A stretch of 64,000 bases of DNA from Clostridium intestinale DSM 6191. GTDB taxonomy: Bacteria; Bacillota; Clostridia; Clostridiales; Clostridiaceae. The notes beneath the pieces are model-generated. The model saw only the letters and a program-made list of their open reading frames with translations, ran no database searches and was not told the origin of the DNA. The stretch lies in contig NZ_FQXU01000008.1 in assembly GCF_900130055.1 (NCBI RefSeq), positions 170,907-234,906 of the forward strand, in the 5' to 3' direction. Within the stretch, counting starts at the first letter, position 1. Every line of letters starts with the position of its first letter. Positions 63,855 through 64,000 of this stretch are shown in pieces. A program made the position numbers and the translations under genes.

Positions 63855-64000
63855 TAGTGTTTTGGCATGTGTATTGCGAGAGTTAAATATATAAAATAAA
63901 ACAATATGAATATTTTGTTTCATTTATTCTATCATGTTTCCAATTAAATTACAAATTATTTCATTTTTTAGCACTTATTATGTGTAAAAATAATGATAAA

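Overview
The window is AT-rich, with densely packed genes, Clostridium-type Shine-Dalgarno sites and many U-tailed hairpins. Pyruvate:ferredoxin oxidoreductase, a SleC spore cortex-lytic enzyme, SpmA/SpmB and a DUF3787 spore-surface protein point to a spore-forming anaerobe, most likely Clostridium sensu stricto. The species cannot be fixed by eye. No rRNA, tRNA, intact insertion sequence or CRISPR array was seen.

Region 1 (1-47 kb) is mostly chromosomal housekeeping. It holds carAB, an SOS-type gene, an HD-GYP protein, murI, cyclophilin, sleC, two radical SAM genes, the pyruvate oxidoreductase, a Fur-type flavodoxin/DUF3793 pair, rlmI-like, T-box-ileS, an NSS transporter, ccpA, spmAB, an ABC exporter, a MATE pump, a UPF0735 ACT protein, an M24 peptidase and a phasin/UbiB pair. 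A lysine riboswitch follows, ahead of an archaeal-type PEP carboxylase (ppcA). Next come an Xre pair, a LexA DNA-binding domain without its peptidase, a MerR regulator and TsaA. Two AT-rich arrays built on an 8-bp period lie after the oxidoreductase gene and near 57.5 kb.

Region 2 (47.2-56.7 kb) is the accessory core and the most interesting part: a self-contained peptide-export locus. A LytTR response regulator and a GHKL histidine kinase precede a C39-peptidase ABC exporter, a small accessory protein, an HlyD-type adaptor and a 138-residue precursor with a double-glycine leader and a cysteine-free core. Small membrane proteins, candidate immunity factors, follow. Three direct-repeat pairs (9 bp, 12-bp gap, 9 bp) resembling LytTR sites stand 29-30 nt before extended -10 promoters: one before the exporter operon and two before membrane-protein genes. 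The first open frame on the exporter transcript is a 15-codon, Trp-rich peptide with a good ribosome binding site, a candidate signal or leader peptide. A 5' fragment of a group II intron lies inside the locus.

Region 3 (56.7-64 kb) holds a DUF2922/DUF1659 pair, two paralogous ribbon-helix-helix-like proteins, a pilus operon (one major pilin, two sortases), and a divergent sigma factor with a translationally coupled membrane protein.

Starts were moved from the longest open frame where a ribosome binding site favoured an internal codon; each case is stated.
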